A stretch of 64,000 nt of DNA, from positions 3,782,001 through 3,846,000 of the forward strand of contig NZ_CP121671.1 in assembly GCF_029714185.1 (NCBI RefSeq), in the 5' to 3' direction. The DNA comes from Halobacillus naozhouensis. Lineage in GTDB: Bacteria > Bacillota > Bacilli > Bacillales > Halobacillaceae. A program made the position numbers and the translations under genes. Positions 34,799 through 42,737 of the stretch are shown one piece after another; position 1 is the stretch's first letter, and each line of letters begins with the position of its first letter. The notes beneath the pieces are model-generated. The model was not told the origin of the DNA. It made no database searches and saw only the letters and a list, made by a program, of their open reading frames with translations.

Positions 34799-36265
34799 TC
34801 AGGACGTCTTTGCTTTTTCCATCCCTTTTGAGGTCAATAACTTCCTAACTTCCTTGCGCTCGCTTTTTCTCGTTAACACATAGACCGTATCAAAAGTTTG
34901 CATTACTGAATTCCCTGTAGGGGTAATGACTTCATCTCCACGCGCAATCGTAACAATAATCGTGTCTTTTGGAAAATCAATATCATTCAGTTCACGCCCC
35001 GTGATAGGCGAATCCTCACCTAATGTTACTTCGACAATTTCCGTTTCTGTTTTTCCTATGTTAATTAATTCAAGTTCACCAATAGAGCGATTTTTCGAAT
35101 CTCCTGCTAATTTCAAATAAGATCCAACGCCAGACAATGTACTTCCTTGGATCAATGCGGAAATAATCACAACGAAGAATACGGCATTGAAGATAATATC
35201 ACTGTTTTCTACATCTGCCAGAAGCGGGTATGTCGCTAGGACAATAGGAACAGCTCCCTTTAGTCCCGCCCAGGAAATAAAAGTTTTTTCCTTGAGATCA
35301 TAGTTCATTCCGATCATACTTATAAAGACTCCAATTGGTCGGGCGATGAACATTAATACAATCGATAGAAGAATACCTTTCCAGGCTACACCGAGGAGTT
35401 GGCTAGGAAATGCTAGTAGTCCAAGCATCATGAACATGAGGATCTGCATCATCCACCCAAAGCCTTCGTTGAATCGAAGAATGGAGAAGCGATACATGAG
35501 GTCACTGTTTCCTACAAATACTGCCATCACATACACGGCAAGCAACCCACTGCCTCCAATTAAGGCGGTAAATGAGTAGGAAAATATAGCAAACGATAGA
35601 GCTAGTACAGGGTAGAGTCCCGAGGAGTCCAAATCAATTTTGTTAATCACCCATACCGTAAGCTTCCCTAACAATAAACCAGCAAGTACACCTAAGCCCA
35701 TTTCTACGAAGAAGCTGCCTATTGCTCCCCAAATCGATGTCTCCGGGACTTGGATTAAGTCAATGAAGATGATTGTTAGAAAAACTGCCATCGGGTCATT
35801 TGTTCCAGATTCTGCCTCGAGTGTTGATGTAATCTTTTTCTTAATATTTTTGGTCCCTAAAACGGAAAATACAGCAGCTGCGTCCGTTGAGCCGACAATG
35901 GCTCCAAGCAGCAGACCTTCAAGCCATGAGAATCCGAAGATATATACGGCTGCAGCTCCGGTAACAAATGAGGTGATTAAGACCCCTGCTGTCGCGAGGG
36001 AACCTGCAGCCCCGGCAATTGGCTTGATATCTTTCCACTTCGTCTGAGTGCCCCCATCAAACAGAATAATAATTAACGCGAATATTCCAATTAATTGGGC
36101 AAGCCCAGCGTTTTCAAAATAGATGTAATTATTTAATAGTAACCCTGCACCTAAGAATAAAATAAGTGAGGGCATTCCTAGTCGAATAGAAAATTTCGTG
36201 GCCAGAACACCTGTTAATAGCATAATAGAAAGTACTAGTATAATCGTATCAACATTTATTTCCAT
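34799..36265 (-). CDS. K+(Na+)/H+ antiporter of the CPA1/NhaP2 type with RCK_C domain
   Basis: The start is ATG 36265, behind AAAGGTGGG. The 488-residue protein has about 12 membrane helices with the family's ion-binding pairs (GSTDAAAVFSVLG, EAESGTNDPMAV, WAGLKGAVPIVLATYPLL) and a C-terminal TrkA-C/RCK_C domain (ITGRELNDIDFPKDTIIVTI) that senses nucleotides or ions. NhaP2-type proteins export K+ or Na+ for protons. The window holds another antiporter (46638-48482), a betaine-type carrier and an alanine symporter. Confidence 0.9.
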   Translation of the reverse strand: MEINVDTIILVLSIMLLTGVLATKFSIRLGMPSLILFLGAGLLLNNYIYFENAGLAQLIGIFALIIILFDGGTQTKWKDIKPIAGAAGSLATAGVLITSFVTGAAAVYIFGFSWLEGLLLGAIVGSTDAAAVFSVLGTKNIKKKITSTLEAESGTNDPMAVFLTIIFIDLIQVPETSIWGAIGSFFVEMGLGVLAGLLLGKLTVWVINKIDLDSSGLYPVLALSFAIFSYSFTALIGGSGLLAVYVMAVFVGNSDLMYRFSILRFNEGFGWMMQILMFMMLGLLAFPSQLLGVAWKGILLSIVLMFIARPIGVFISMIGMNYDLKEKTFISWAGLKGAVPIVLATYPLLADVENSDIIFNAVFFVVIISALIQGSTLSGVGSYLKLAGDSKNRSIGELELINIGKTETEIVEVTLGEDSPITGRELNDIDFPKDTIIVTIARGDEVITPTGNSVMQTFDTVYVLTRKSERKEVRKLLTSKGMEKAKTS

Positions 36266-36516
36266 ATAACCCACCTTTTGCTCCGATTGAATACTACTTT
36301 ATTGTGTTGTATAATTTAAAGCTTCTATTATAAGATTAATATATTTTCAGATAATTATCTAATGAAAAACCTTATAACAACCGGATTTCACAGGTGATTC
36401 CGATAAAAATAAATAACATAAACAGGAAACGTAAAAAAGCAAGGTGAAACGAGCGGCAGTTCGTTGTTCAGCCCAAGCAGGACAACTCTAGAGGTTTAGA
36501 GCTGCCCGCCCGGCTA
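36266..36516. other. Intergenic stretch, nothing supported
   Basis: AT-rich upstream region of the antiporter, presumably with its promoter near 36300-36360. No ORF or RNA motif was recognised around 36430-36516. Confidence 0.4.
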
Positions 36517-36678
36517 TTAATCTAATTCCAAAGTCCACCCAAGGAGAAATCCGGCAAGTATGCCGCCCAATCTGTCCCTGTTAATCCACCAGTTAACAAA
36601 ATAGTGCCGAAAAAACAAGAGCAAGACAAGAACCGACATAGCATAATATTCTAAATTAGATTTTACTTTAGATGTCAT
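36517..36678 (-). CDS. Possible 53-residue membrane protein
   Basis: ATG 36678 opens a frame ending TAA 36519-36517. The product has a charged start (MTSKVKSNLEYY), one hydrophobic helix (AMSVLVLLLFF), an RHYFVNWWINRDR hairpin and a second short helix (GGILAGFLLGWTLELD). This is a convincing small membrane protein layout. Only a weak GGGA site precedes it. The frame stays open 20 codons upstream with no usual start, so it may be the end of a longer decayed gene. Confidence 0.4.
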   Translation of the reverse strand: MTSKVKSNLEYYAMSVLVLLLFFRHYFVNWWINRDRLGGILAGFLLGWTLELD

Positions 36679-36799
36679 ATTCTGTTCCCAAGTCGAAATA
36701 AGCTTCCTGACTTTATCAAAAGCTTTACCAACTATTTATTTGCCTGAATGAAAGTGACTGTTGAAAGAAGTTGTATATGACTTATACGAGGTAATTAGA

Positions 36800-37117
36800 T
36801 TAATATTTCATTACATCAACACACCTTAATGGTTCTGAAATGTACAACCTTTTAAAGCTGAATTTATCAGCGATCGACATTTCCCTGAGAGCCGGATTAT
36901 GCATTAAAAAGGGCAAGGGAAAACCGCTTTTACAGATTGGCACCGTGGTGGATTGCGAGGAGGGAATTGCCTTCATTTCAGCATCGATAGAGGCCATCAG
37001 TTCCACTGGTTCATCAGCAGATTCAGCTGCATAACTTTCAAGCTCAGCTGCTGGCTGCAGCCAGCCCATGAAAAACAATAGAATGATTCCTAATCCTGCT
37101 AGCAAACCTTTTCTCAC
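36800..37117 (-). CDS. Small secreted protein, unknown
   Basis: GTG 37117 follows GGGGAGGGG. The first 30 residues are a signal peptide (MRKGLLAGLGIILLFFMGWL). The mature part of about 75 residues is acidic at first (ESADEPVELMASIDAEMK), then neutral with one Cys. No family is recognised. It stands alone with about 270 bp to the divergent alpha-glucosidase gene. Confidence 0.5.
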   Translation of the reverse strand: MRKGLLAGLGIILLFFMGWLQPAAELESYAAESADEPVELMASIDAEMKAIPSSQSTTVPICKSGFPLPFLMHNPALREMSIADKFSFKRLYISEPLRCVDVMKY

Positions 37118-37273
37118 ATTAGCCCCTCCCCTTTTTCGTTCGTTGCAAGTTCCATTCTACCAAGTGAAGAAATCAATAGAAATAACTTTCCTTCTTTTTC
37201 TGGATCAAGAGCCGCTGCGGCAGTATGCCCGTTGTCAAACCCTATAAAATCGGATAAGATATGACATAGTCAG

Positions 37274-37287
37274 GGAAAACGTTTGCA
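37274..37287 (+). promoter_or_regulatory. cre-like / LacI-family operator upstream of the alpha-glucosidase gene
   Basis: GGAAAACGTTTGCA matches the 14-base catabolite-response consensus TGWNANCGNTNWCA except at the first and one near-last position, and is a near-palindrome around CG as in MalR-type operators. It sits 105 bp before the start codon. CcpA or a local LacI-type repressor could bind. Confidence 0.5.
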
Positions 37288-37391
37288 CAAGTTGCATGAC
37301 CCCTCTTAGTTAGAGGTTGAACAGCAGTAAATTGGTTGAACGCGGAGGCAGTTATAGAAATTGATTACTTTTATACACAGGAGGCGGGAGA

Positions 37392-39047
37392 ATGGAAAAA
37401 GCTTGGTGGAAAGAAGCAGTCGGATATCAAGTATATCCAAGGAGTTTTCAAGATTCAGATGGGGATGGGATTGGTGATTTACAAGGCATCATCAGCCGGC
37501 TTGATTACATGAAAGACTTAGGGATAGACTTCATTTGGATTTGTCCTATGTATAAATCCCCTAAGGATGACAACGGGTATGATATCTCCGATTACAAAGA
37601 TATCCTGGAAGAGTTCGGAACGATGGATGACTTTAACGAACTACTAGGCGAAGTCCACAAACGAGGCATGAAGCTGATCATTGACCTTGTCTTAAATCAT
37701 ACAAGTGATGAGCACCAATGGTTTATTGAATCCCGCTCTTCTTTAGATCATCCTAAGCGGGATTGGTATATTTGGCGTGATGGTAAAGATGGCAAAGAGC
37801 CAAACAACTGGGAGAGCATTTTCGAAGGATCGGCCTGGGAATATGATGAAGGGACCGATCAATATTATTTGCACTTGTTTTCAACGAAGCAGCCTGATTT
37901 GAACTGGGAAAATCCTGAAGTCCGTGAAGAACTCTATAGTACTGTAAACTGGTGGCTGGAAAAAGGCATTGATGGTTTTCGGATAGATGCCATTAGTCAC
38001 ATTAAAAAGCAACCCGGTCTCCCTGATATGCCGAATCCTGACAATAACCGTTATGTTTCCTCTTTCGACAAACACATGAATCAGGAAGGAATTCATACGT
38101 TCCTGCAAGAATTCAAAGATCGCACCTATGGGAATTATAACGTGATGGCAGTTGGCGAAGCGAATGGTGTAAGTACGGAAGACGCTCATCTGTGGGTTGG
38201 TAAACAAGGGAAAATGGATATGGTGTTTCAATTTGAACATCTTGACCTCTGGGATCATGATGCTGAACAGCAGCTTGATATCGTGGGGCTTAAACAAGCG
38301 CTGACCCGCTGGCAGAAAGCGCTTGAGAATGATGGCTGGAACGCGCTATTTACTGAGAATCATGACAAAGCAAGATCCGTTTCCACATGGGGGAATGACC
38401 AGGAATACTGGCGTGAAAGCGCGACTTCGATAGCTACGATGTATTTTCTCATGCAAGGGACACCATTTATTTATCAAGGTCAGGAAATAGGTATGACAAA
38501 CGTCGCGTTTCCTTCCATCGAAGACTATGATGACGTTGCGGCCAAGAACCTTTACAGTAATAAACAGGCCGCTGGTTGGTCGCATGAAGAGATTATGTCC
38601 ATCCTCTGGAGCTCCTCCCGTGACAACAGCCGAACACCTATGCAATGGACAAGTGAGGAGCAGGCAGGATTCACCACGGGTAAACCATGGATGAAAGTTA
38701 ATCCTAATTATGAAAAAATAAATGTCGCTCAACAATTGCAGGATGAACACTCTATACTTACTTATTATAAACAGTTAATCCAGTTGAAAAAGGAGCATAA
38801 GCTATTCACCTATGGCACCTATAACTTGCTGGACGCTGATAATACTCAGACTTACACCTACACACGAACATATGAAGGCCAGACAGCCTTGATCGTGACA
38901 AATTTAACAGGGAAAGAAGTACTGTTCGAAAGTGAATACATCTTAATGGGAGAGTCATTACTGCTCACCAATCAACTGGAAATAAACGCCCATCACACAA
39001 AACAATTACACTTGGCTCCGTATGAAGCACGCGTTTATTTATTATAA
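37392..39047 (+). CDS. GH13 alpha-glucosidase
   Basis: ATG 37392 follows CAGGAGGCGGG. The 551-residue enzyme has the GH13 barrel: region I DLVLNHTSDEH, catalytic Asp199 in GFRIDAIS, acid/base Glu256 in VGEANG and Asp325 in ENHDKAR, then a C-terminal beta domain. Residue 200, just after the nucleophile, is Ala; in this subfamily Ala favours alpha-1,4-glucosidase, whereas Val marks oligo-1,6-glucosidase, so maltose/maltodextrin cleavage is the better guess. No signal peptide, hence cytoplasmic. Single gene with a cre-like site upstream, so it is probably subject to catabolite control. Confidence 0.9.
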   Translation: MEKAWWKEAVGYQVYPRSFQDSDGDGIGDLQGIISRLDYMKDLGIDFIWICPMYKSPKDDNGYDISDYKDILEEFGTMDDFNELLGEVHKRGMKLIIDLVLNHTSDEHQWFIESRSSLDHPKRDWYIWRDGKDGKEPNNWESIFEGSAWEYDEGTDQYYLHLFSTKQPDLNWENPEVREELYSTVNWWLEKGIDGFRIDAISHIKKQPGLPDMPNPDNNRYVSSFDKHMNQEGIHTFLQEFKDRTYGNYNVMAVGEANGVSTEDAHLWVGKQGKMDMVFQFEHLDLWDHDAEQQLDIVGLKQALTRWQKALENDGWNALFTENHDKARSVSTWGNDQEYWRESATSIATMYFLMQGTPFIYQGQEIGMTNVAFPSIEDYDDVAAKNLYSNKQAAGWSHEEIMSILWSSSRDNSRTPMQWTSEEQAGFTTGKPWMKVNPNYEKINVAQQLQDEHSILTYYKQLIQLKKEHKLFTYGTYNLLDADNTQTYTYTRTYEGQTALIVTNLTGKEVLFESEYILMGESLLLTNQLEINAHHTKQLHLAPYEARVYLL

Positions 39048-39051
39048 ACGT

Positions 39052-39086
39052 AAACCACGTCACCGTTGACGTGGTTTAGTTTGTTT
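39052..39086. terminator. Terminator between convergent genes
   Basis: AAACCACGTCA/TTGACGTGGTTT stem followed by AGTTTGTTTT, 5 bases after the alpha-glucosidase stop; it overlaps the 3' end of the convergent gene. Confidence 0.75.
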
Positions 39087-39422
39087 TAATCTTATTACAC
39101 AAAACAGCATAAAGCCAATGCTGGTGAGAACCGAAAACATGAATAATACGAGTAAAGGAACCGGTCCCGTATTAAATACAAGCAGGATGCCTGAACCATA
39201 TACGATACCCGCTAACCCCATCATCGGCAGCACTGGCTTCCTACTTCCTTTGATCAGTAAATCAGCAATAGCGCAGCCTATCCACGTTACAAAAAGTCCG
39301 TAGAACACCTGCTTCTGGAAAATCTCACTCCAAATCTCCCCGCCTGTCTTTAGATAGGAAGCACCGAGCAGGGTGATGAGATAATAAGTGTATGTAACGA
39401 GAAAACCTAACGTGAAATTCAT
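39060..39422 (-). CDS. Small four-helix membrane protein, unknown
   Basis: The start is set at ATG 39422 (MNFTLGFLVTYTYYLITLLG), 10 bases after AAAGGG; ATG 39431 is possible. The 120 residues form four likely membrane helices with short loops and a basic tail (RLKQTKPRQR). Its stop region is shared with the terminator hairpin of the convergent alpha-glucosidase gene. Function not recognised. Confidence 0.65.
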   Translation of the reverse strand: MNFTLGFLVTYTYYLITLLGASYLKTGGEIWSEIFQKQVFYGLFVTWIGCAIADLLIKGSRKPVLPMMGLAGIVYGSGILLVFNTGPVPLLVLFMFSVLTSIGFMLFCVIRLKQTKPRQR

Positions 39423-39443
39423 ACCCAGCATACCCTTTCTGCA

Positions 39444-39480
39444 AATAAAGCCTTTGTCATTTTCACGACAAAGGCTTTTC
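39444..39480. terminator. Terminator after the OsmC gene
   Basis: AAGCCTTTGTC pairs with GACAAAGGCTT across an 8-base loop. On the minus strand GGCTTTATTT follows, 8 bases past the OsmC stop. Confidence 0.75.
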
Positions 39481-39487
39481 TTACAAT

Positions 39488-39934
39488 CTATTCAACCCTG
39501 AGGTCTGCTTCCATTTCAAGCTCCACATTTCCCTGGATCGCTTTAGAAATCATACAACTTTTCTCGGCTTTATCCACTAATTTTTTTAAGGTGGCTAATT
39601 GTTTCTCACTTGCCTCTTTTGTCAAAATCACCCTCGGTCTATGAATGATCTTCTTATAGGTAAAAATACCGTCAGTCACATCTACGACCCCTTCTGACTC
39701 CATATCCATCTCCTTCAGTGGAAGATGGGCACGTTCAATCATGGCCGCTAAACTGATAATATAACAAGTGGCCGCTGCCCCTAACAGCATCTCATCAGGG
39801 TTCGTACCAATATTCGGTCCGTCCATTTCTTTAGGAATCGAAATTTTTGTTTTTAATTTATCAGCTTCAATAGATCCGACTTCATTACGGCCGCCGGGCC
39901 AGTCTGCTTTGAGATGAAAGTGGTGAAATGCCAT
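39488..39934 (-). CDS. OsmC/Ohr-family peroxiredoxin-like protein
   Basis: The 148-residue protein has the two conserved cysteines of the family, in GAAATCYIISLAAMIE and AEKSCMISKAI, with the OsmC fold beta-strands between. Such proteins reduce organic hydroperoxides in the cytoplasm using lipoyl or thiol donors. The motif NPDEMLLGAAATCY places it in the OsmC-like SACOL1771-type branch rather than classic Ohr. Single gene. Confidence 0.85.
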   Translation of the reverse strand: MAFHHFHLKADWPGGRNEVGSIEADKLKTKISIPKEMDGPNIGTNPDEMLLGAAATCYIISLAAMIERAHLPLKEMDMESEGVVDVTDGIFTYKKIIHRPRVILTKEASEKQLATLKKLVDKAEKSCMISKAIQGNVELEMEADLRVE

Positions 39935-40070
39935 CGTATTTGCTCCTTTTCAAGTCATTCTACACTTATTGTAAACGAGAGGTAATCATGCATGAAATTA
40001 TTTGCTTATTTTTAAAAAAGGATTTCTGTCCATCCGTGGCGAAAACAAGCAGTGGAAAGGAGATGATGGA

Positions 40071-40991
40071 ATGAATAGATTATCAGAACCTCATTATAAG
40101 CGTGCGGCAGACTGGATTCTTGAACATGGACGAGAGCTGGAAAAAGCCAGAATGAAACAATTAATACAGGGTGGACATGAGCAGGACATAGTTACAGCCC
40201 TCTCTGCGTTTCAAAATGAAGACGGGGGGTTTGGCAATGGTTTGGAAGCTGACATCAGGATGCCACACTCATCTCCAATTGCTACGTCTGTAGCTATGCA
40301 GCTCTTAGTTGAGCTTGAAGACAACCCACAAGCTGACCAGATGATCCACACAGCACTTGGTTATTTGGAAAATCAGTTTGGCCGCAAAAGACAGGGATGG
40401 TATGCCGTGCCGCCAGAGGTTAATCAGTATCCACACGCCTTCTGGTGGACTGTTCATGATGACGGTATGTCCTGGATTGATCATCACTGGGGAAATCCAA
40501 GCGCAGAAATCATTGGTTACCTGCTTCGCTACCGCAATGCCGTAACACATCTAAATGTAGATCACCTGGTCAAACAGTGTATGGACTACTTTATGAATTT
40601 GACGGCTTTTGAATCTGAGCATGAAATCTACTGTTATCAGCGCCTTTTTAACCTGCACCCTGACTTGTTAACGCAAGAAGCATCTGATCAATTGCAAAGA
40701 GCTGTTCAATCCCTCGTCGTTTACGATCAGGAAAAATGGCAGAACTATGTGGCCTTTCCATTGAAATTTGCAGCTGTACCAAGGCATTCGCAGTTAGGAA
40801 TCCCAACATCAAAGATTGAAGAAAATTTGCAGTTTATAACGGAACAATTAGAGAATGATCCATTTATTGAGCCCCCATGGGAATGGAATGATTACATGGA
40901 TAGCTGGGGGCACGCTAAAACAGAGTGGCGTGGTGTCCTTACATTTGAAGCCCTGCAGTGGCTGCTCAACTATGGAAAAGTCGCGACCTGA
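40071..40991 (+). CDS. Alpha/alpha-toroid protein related to terpene cyclase/prenyltransferase folds
   Basis: The start is ATG 40071, behind AAAGGAGATGATGG; the frame opens at 40002 without a site. The 306 residues show the repeated helix pairs with QNEDGGFGNGLEAD (a QW-like motif of squalene cyclases), but there is no DxDD catalytic motif, so cyclase activity is unproven. Relatives in Bacillaceae are annotated only as hypothetical. The 3' end overlaps the convergent GNAT gene by 22 bp. Confidence 0.7.
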   Translation: MNRLSEPHYKRAADWILEHGRELEKARMKQLIQGGHEQDIVTALSAFQNEDGGFGNGLEADIRMPHSSPIATSVAMQLLVELEDNPQADQMIHTALGYLENQFGRKRQGWYAVPPEVNQYPHAFWWTVHDDGMSWIDHHWGNPSAEIIGYLLRYRNAVTHLNVDHLVKQCMDYFMNLTAFESEHEIYCYQRLFNLHPDLLTQEASDQLQRAVQSLVVYDQEKWQNYVAFPLKFAAVPRHSQLGIPTSKIEENLQFITEQLENDPFIEPPWEWNDYMDSWGHAKTEWRGVLTFEALQWLLNYGKVAT

Positions 40992-41455
40992 CCTTCATCG
41001 CGATTTTCCATTTTGACGAACTCATATATGCCGCCGTTCGTAGGCTGCTGAAAAGTCTTTACAACTACAAAGCCTGCCCGCTCATACACCTTGATCGCCC
41101 TTTTATTGAAAACAGCTACAGCCAGGGTGACTTTCGAAGGGGCATAGTTTTCAAAAATAAACTGCAGTCCTTCTTGTAAAAATAACTGACCTTCTCCCTT
41201 TCCGGTCAAATCAGGATGCATACCAAGGCCAATATTAATGGTTTGTGCATCCACGGGGTCACTAGTGAAAAAGCCGATTAGCTCTCCATGCCTCCAAACA
41301 CTTTGTGTATGCTTGCTTCGTTGATCAGGATCAATAAACTCTTCATAATCTTCCTGGTCAGCTTTCATATCGTAGAAACTGTACTCCCCTGGATATTGCC
41401 ATTCTGCAATGATCTCCGCTTCCGCTTGAGTGATGGGTTGAAATTGTATGACCAT
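40970..41455 (-). CDS. GNAT-family N-acetyltransferase
   Basis: A 161-residue acetyltransferase with motif A LGMHPDLTGKGEGQLFLQEG (G-x-G-x-G/Q) and VFNKRAIKVYERAGFVVVKTF. It starts MVIQFQPITQAEAEIIAEWQ, as many RimJ-like GNATs do. Substrate unknown. It lies 4 bases from the SE1561 gene upstream, so the two may be co-transcribed. Confidence 0.82.
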   Translation of the reverse strand: MVIQFQPITQAEAEIIAEWQYPGEYSFYDMKADQEDYEEFIDPDQRSKHTQSVWRHGELIGFFTSDPVDAQTINIGLGMHPDLTGKGEGQLFLQEGLQFIFENYAPSKVTLAVAVFNKRAIKVYERAGFVVVKTFQQPTNGGIYEFVKMENRDEGQVATFP

Positions 41456-41459
41456 TACC

Positions 41460-41648
41460 TTATTCCTCCCAATCCTTCTTAAAACGCTGCATTTTCAACT
41501 GCAACTGTTCAACCATGTCCAGAACACGCAAATAGTCTTCATGCTCCATCTGTTCCGGGTCCATCGTTTCAACTACTTGATGCAACATTTGAATTCGGTT
41601 TTTCACATATCTAAATTGTTCAGATTGTGTTTCGGCAGCCTTTCCCAT
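41460..41648 (-). CDS. SE1561-family small protein
   Basis: A 62-residue, fully helical protein (YVKNRIQMLHQVVETMDPEQ, LRVLDMVEQLQLKMQRFKKD) matching the staphylococcal/Bacillus SE1561 family by length and by the KNRxxMxxxVxxxxDPE and FKKDW motifs. ATG follows TAGGAGGGAC. Function unknown; conserved across Firmicutes. Confidence 0.82.
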   Translation of the reverse strand: MGKAAETQSEQFRYVKNRIQMLHQVVETMDPEQMEHEDYLRVLDMVEQLQLKMQRFKKDWEE

Positions 41649-41673
41649 AATGTCCCTCCTAAAGATTTAGTAG

Positions 41674-41703
41674 TAAAGGGAACCTTCGAAAAGGTCCCCT
41701 TTT
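41674..41703 (-). terminator. Terminator of the TerC-family gene
   Basis: On the minus strand AAAGGGGACCTTTTCGAAGG folds with TTCCCTTTACT just after the stop. The T-run is short, so strength is uncertain. Confidence 0.6.
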
Positions 41704-41704
41704 A

Positions 41705-42505
41705 TTAATCGGTCTGGTCTTGCTTTTGCGGTTCACTTTTCTTACCTGATAAGAACCATCCGCCAGCAGCTATCAATACGAGCACAGCATAGAAGAAAAG
41801 TTTCCATGTGGTCGAGTGGGCAAAGTGTTCATCCAACACCTGTATACTTGGGTGAGCAAGTGTGGAGACAGCCAGCTTCACTCCTACCCAGCCGACTATA
41901 ATAAAGGCAGCCACCTCAAGACCTGGTCGGGATTTAAGGAGTTTTACGAAATAGTTGGCTGCAAACCGCATAATAATGATTCCAATCATCCCCCCGGTCA
42001 AGATGACAGCAAACTGCCCGCCATCTAAGCTTCCAATCGGAGGTAATGGCGTTTCCGGTAAAGCCACGGCTAGCGCTACAGCAGCTAAAATGGAATCGAC
42101 CGCAAAGGCCAAATCCGCTAATTCTACCTTTAAAACAGTCATCCAGAAACCTTTACCTTTGCCGTCCGTATCTACCTCTACTTCATCAGGATCTTGTTTA
42201 TTCCTGTCTTCTCTTTTAGCTTTCCATTTATCGTACAAGTGTTTACCAGATATGAATAGCAAGTAGGCTGCACCAAGAGCTTGCACCTGCCAGACATCAA
42301 CCAGAAACGAGATGATAAATAACGAACCAAAGCGGAGGATAAACGCTCCAACTAACCCGTAAAATAAAGCTTTCTTCCTTTTCTCTGGCGGCAAGTGTTT
42401 TACCATAATAGCCAGCACCAAAGCGTTATCAGCAGCTAGAATACCTTCTAAACCGACAAGAACGAGTAATACCCATCCATATTCTATCAATAATTGAGCA
42501 TCCAT
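41705..42505 (-). CDS. TerC/YkoY-family integral membrane protein, probable manganese exporter
   Basis: The 266-residue protein has about seven to eight helices with the TerC metal-coordinating acidic motifs (LEGILAADNALVLAIM and KVELADLAFAVDSILAA) and a charged central loop. TerC-family members under yybP-ykoY riboswitches export Mn2+ or load it onto secreted enzymes. A yybP-ykoY riboswitch lies directly upstream, so induction by Mn2+ is strongly implied. Confidence 0.9.
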   Translation of the reverse strand: MDAQLLIEYGWVLLVLVGLEGILAADNALVLAIMVKHLPPEKRKKALFYGLVGAFILRFGSLFIISFLVDVWQVQALGAAYLLFISGKHLYDKWKAKREDRNKQDPDEVEVDTDGKGKGFWMTVLKVELADLAFAVDSILAAVALAVALPETPLPPIGSLDGGQFAVILTGGMIGIIIMRFAANYFVKLLKSRPGLEVAAFIIVGWVGVKLAVSTLAHPSIQVLDEHFAHSTTWKLFFYAVLVLIAAGGWFLSGKKSEPQKQDQTD

Positions 42506-42525
42506 ATTACTTACTCTCCTTTTTT

Positions 42526-42558
42526 ATAAAAAAATGATCCCACCACAAAGGTAAGGAT
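42526..42558 (-). terminator. Second, tandem terminator in the TerC leader
   Basis: On the minus strand GATCC..ACC pairs with GGTGGGATC across a TTTG-containing loop, followed by ATTTTTTT. It lies between the riboswitch terminator (42560-42595) and the start codon of the TerC gene. Confidence 0.7.
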
Positions 42559-42559
42559 C

Positions 42560-42690
42560 AAAAAAATAGACCTCTACCTCTGTGGGTAAAGGTCTCGCTA
42601 ACAACGTTCGTTGTCAGTAAAGCCGGGGCGTATCTCCCGTAGTGACGACTTTACTTTTCAGCTACTCCCCTTTTAGGAAAAGCTAATTCT
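42560..42690 (-). ncRNA. yybP-ykoY manganese riboswitch with expression-platform terminator
   Basis: Read on the minus strand it has the family landmarks in order: AAAGGGGAGTAGC (42673-42661), GTCGTCA, CCCGGCTTTACTGACAAC, and the closing GTTAGCGAGACCTTTACC. The last segment pairs with GGTAGAGGTC to form a terminator followed by TATTTTTTT (42595-42560). With Mn2+ bound the closing helix P1 should keep that strand from forming the terminator, so the gene is switched on. Confidence 0.93.
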
Positions 42691-42737
42691 GACTTCATCA
42701 TAGCATGATTGCACCAATTGTCAACAGATTTATCATT

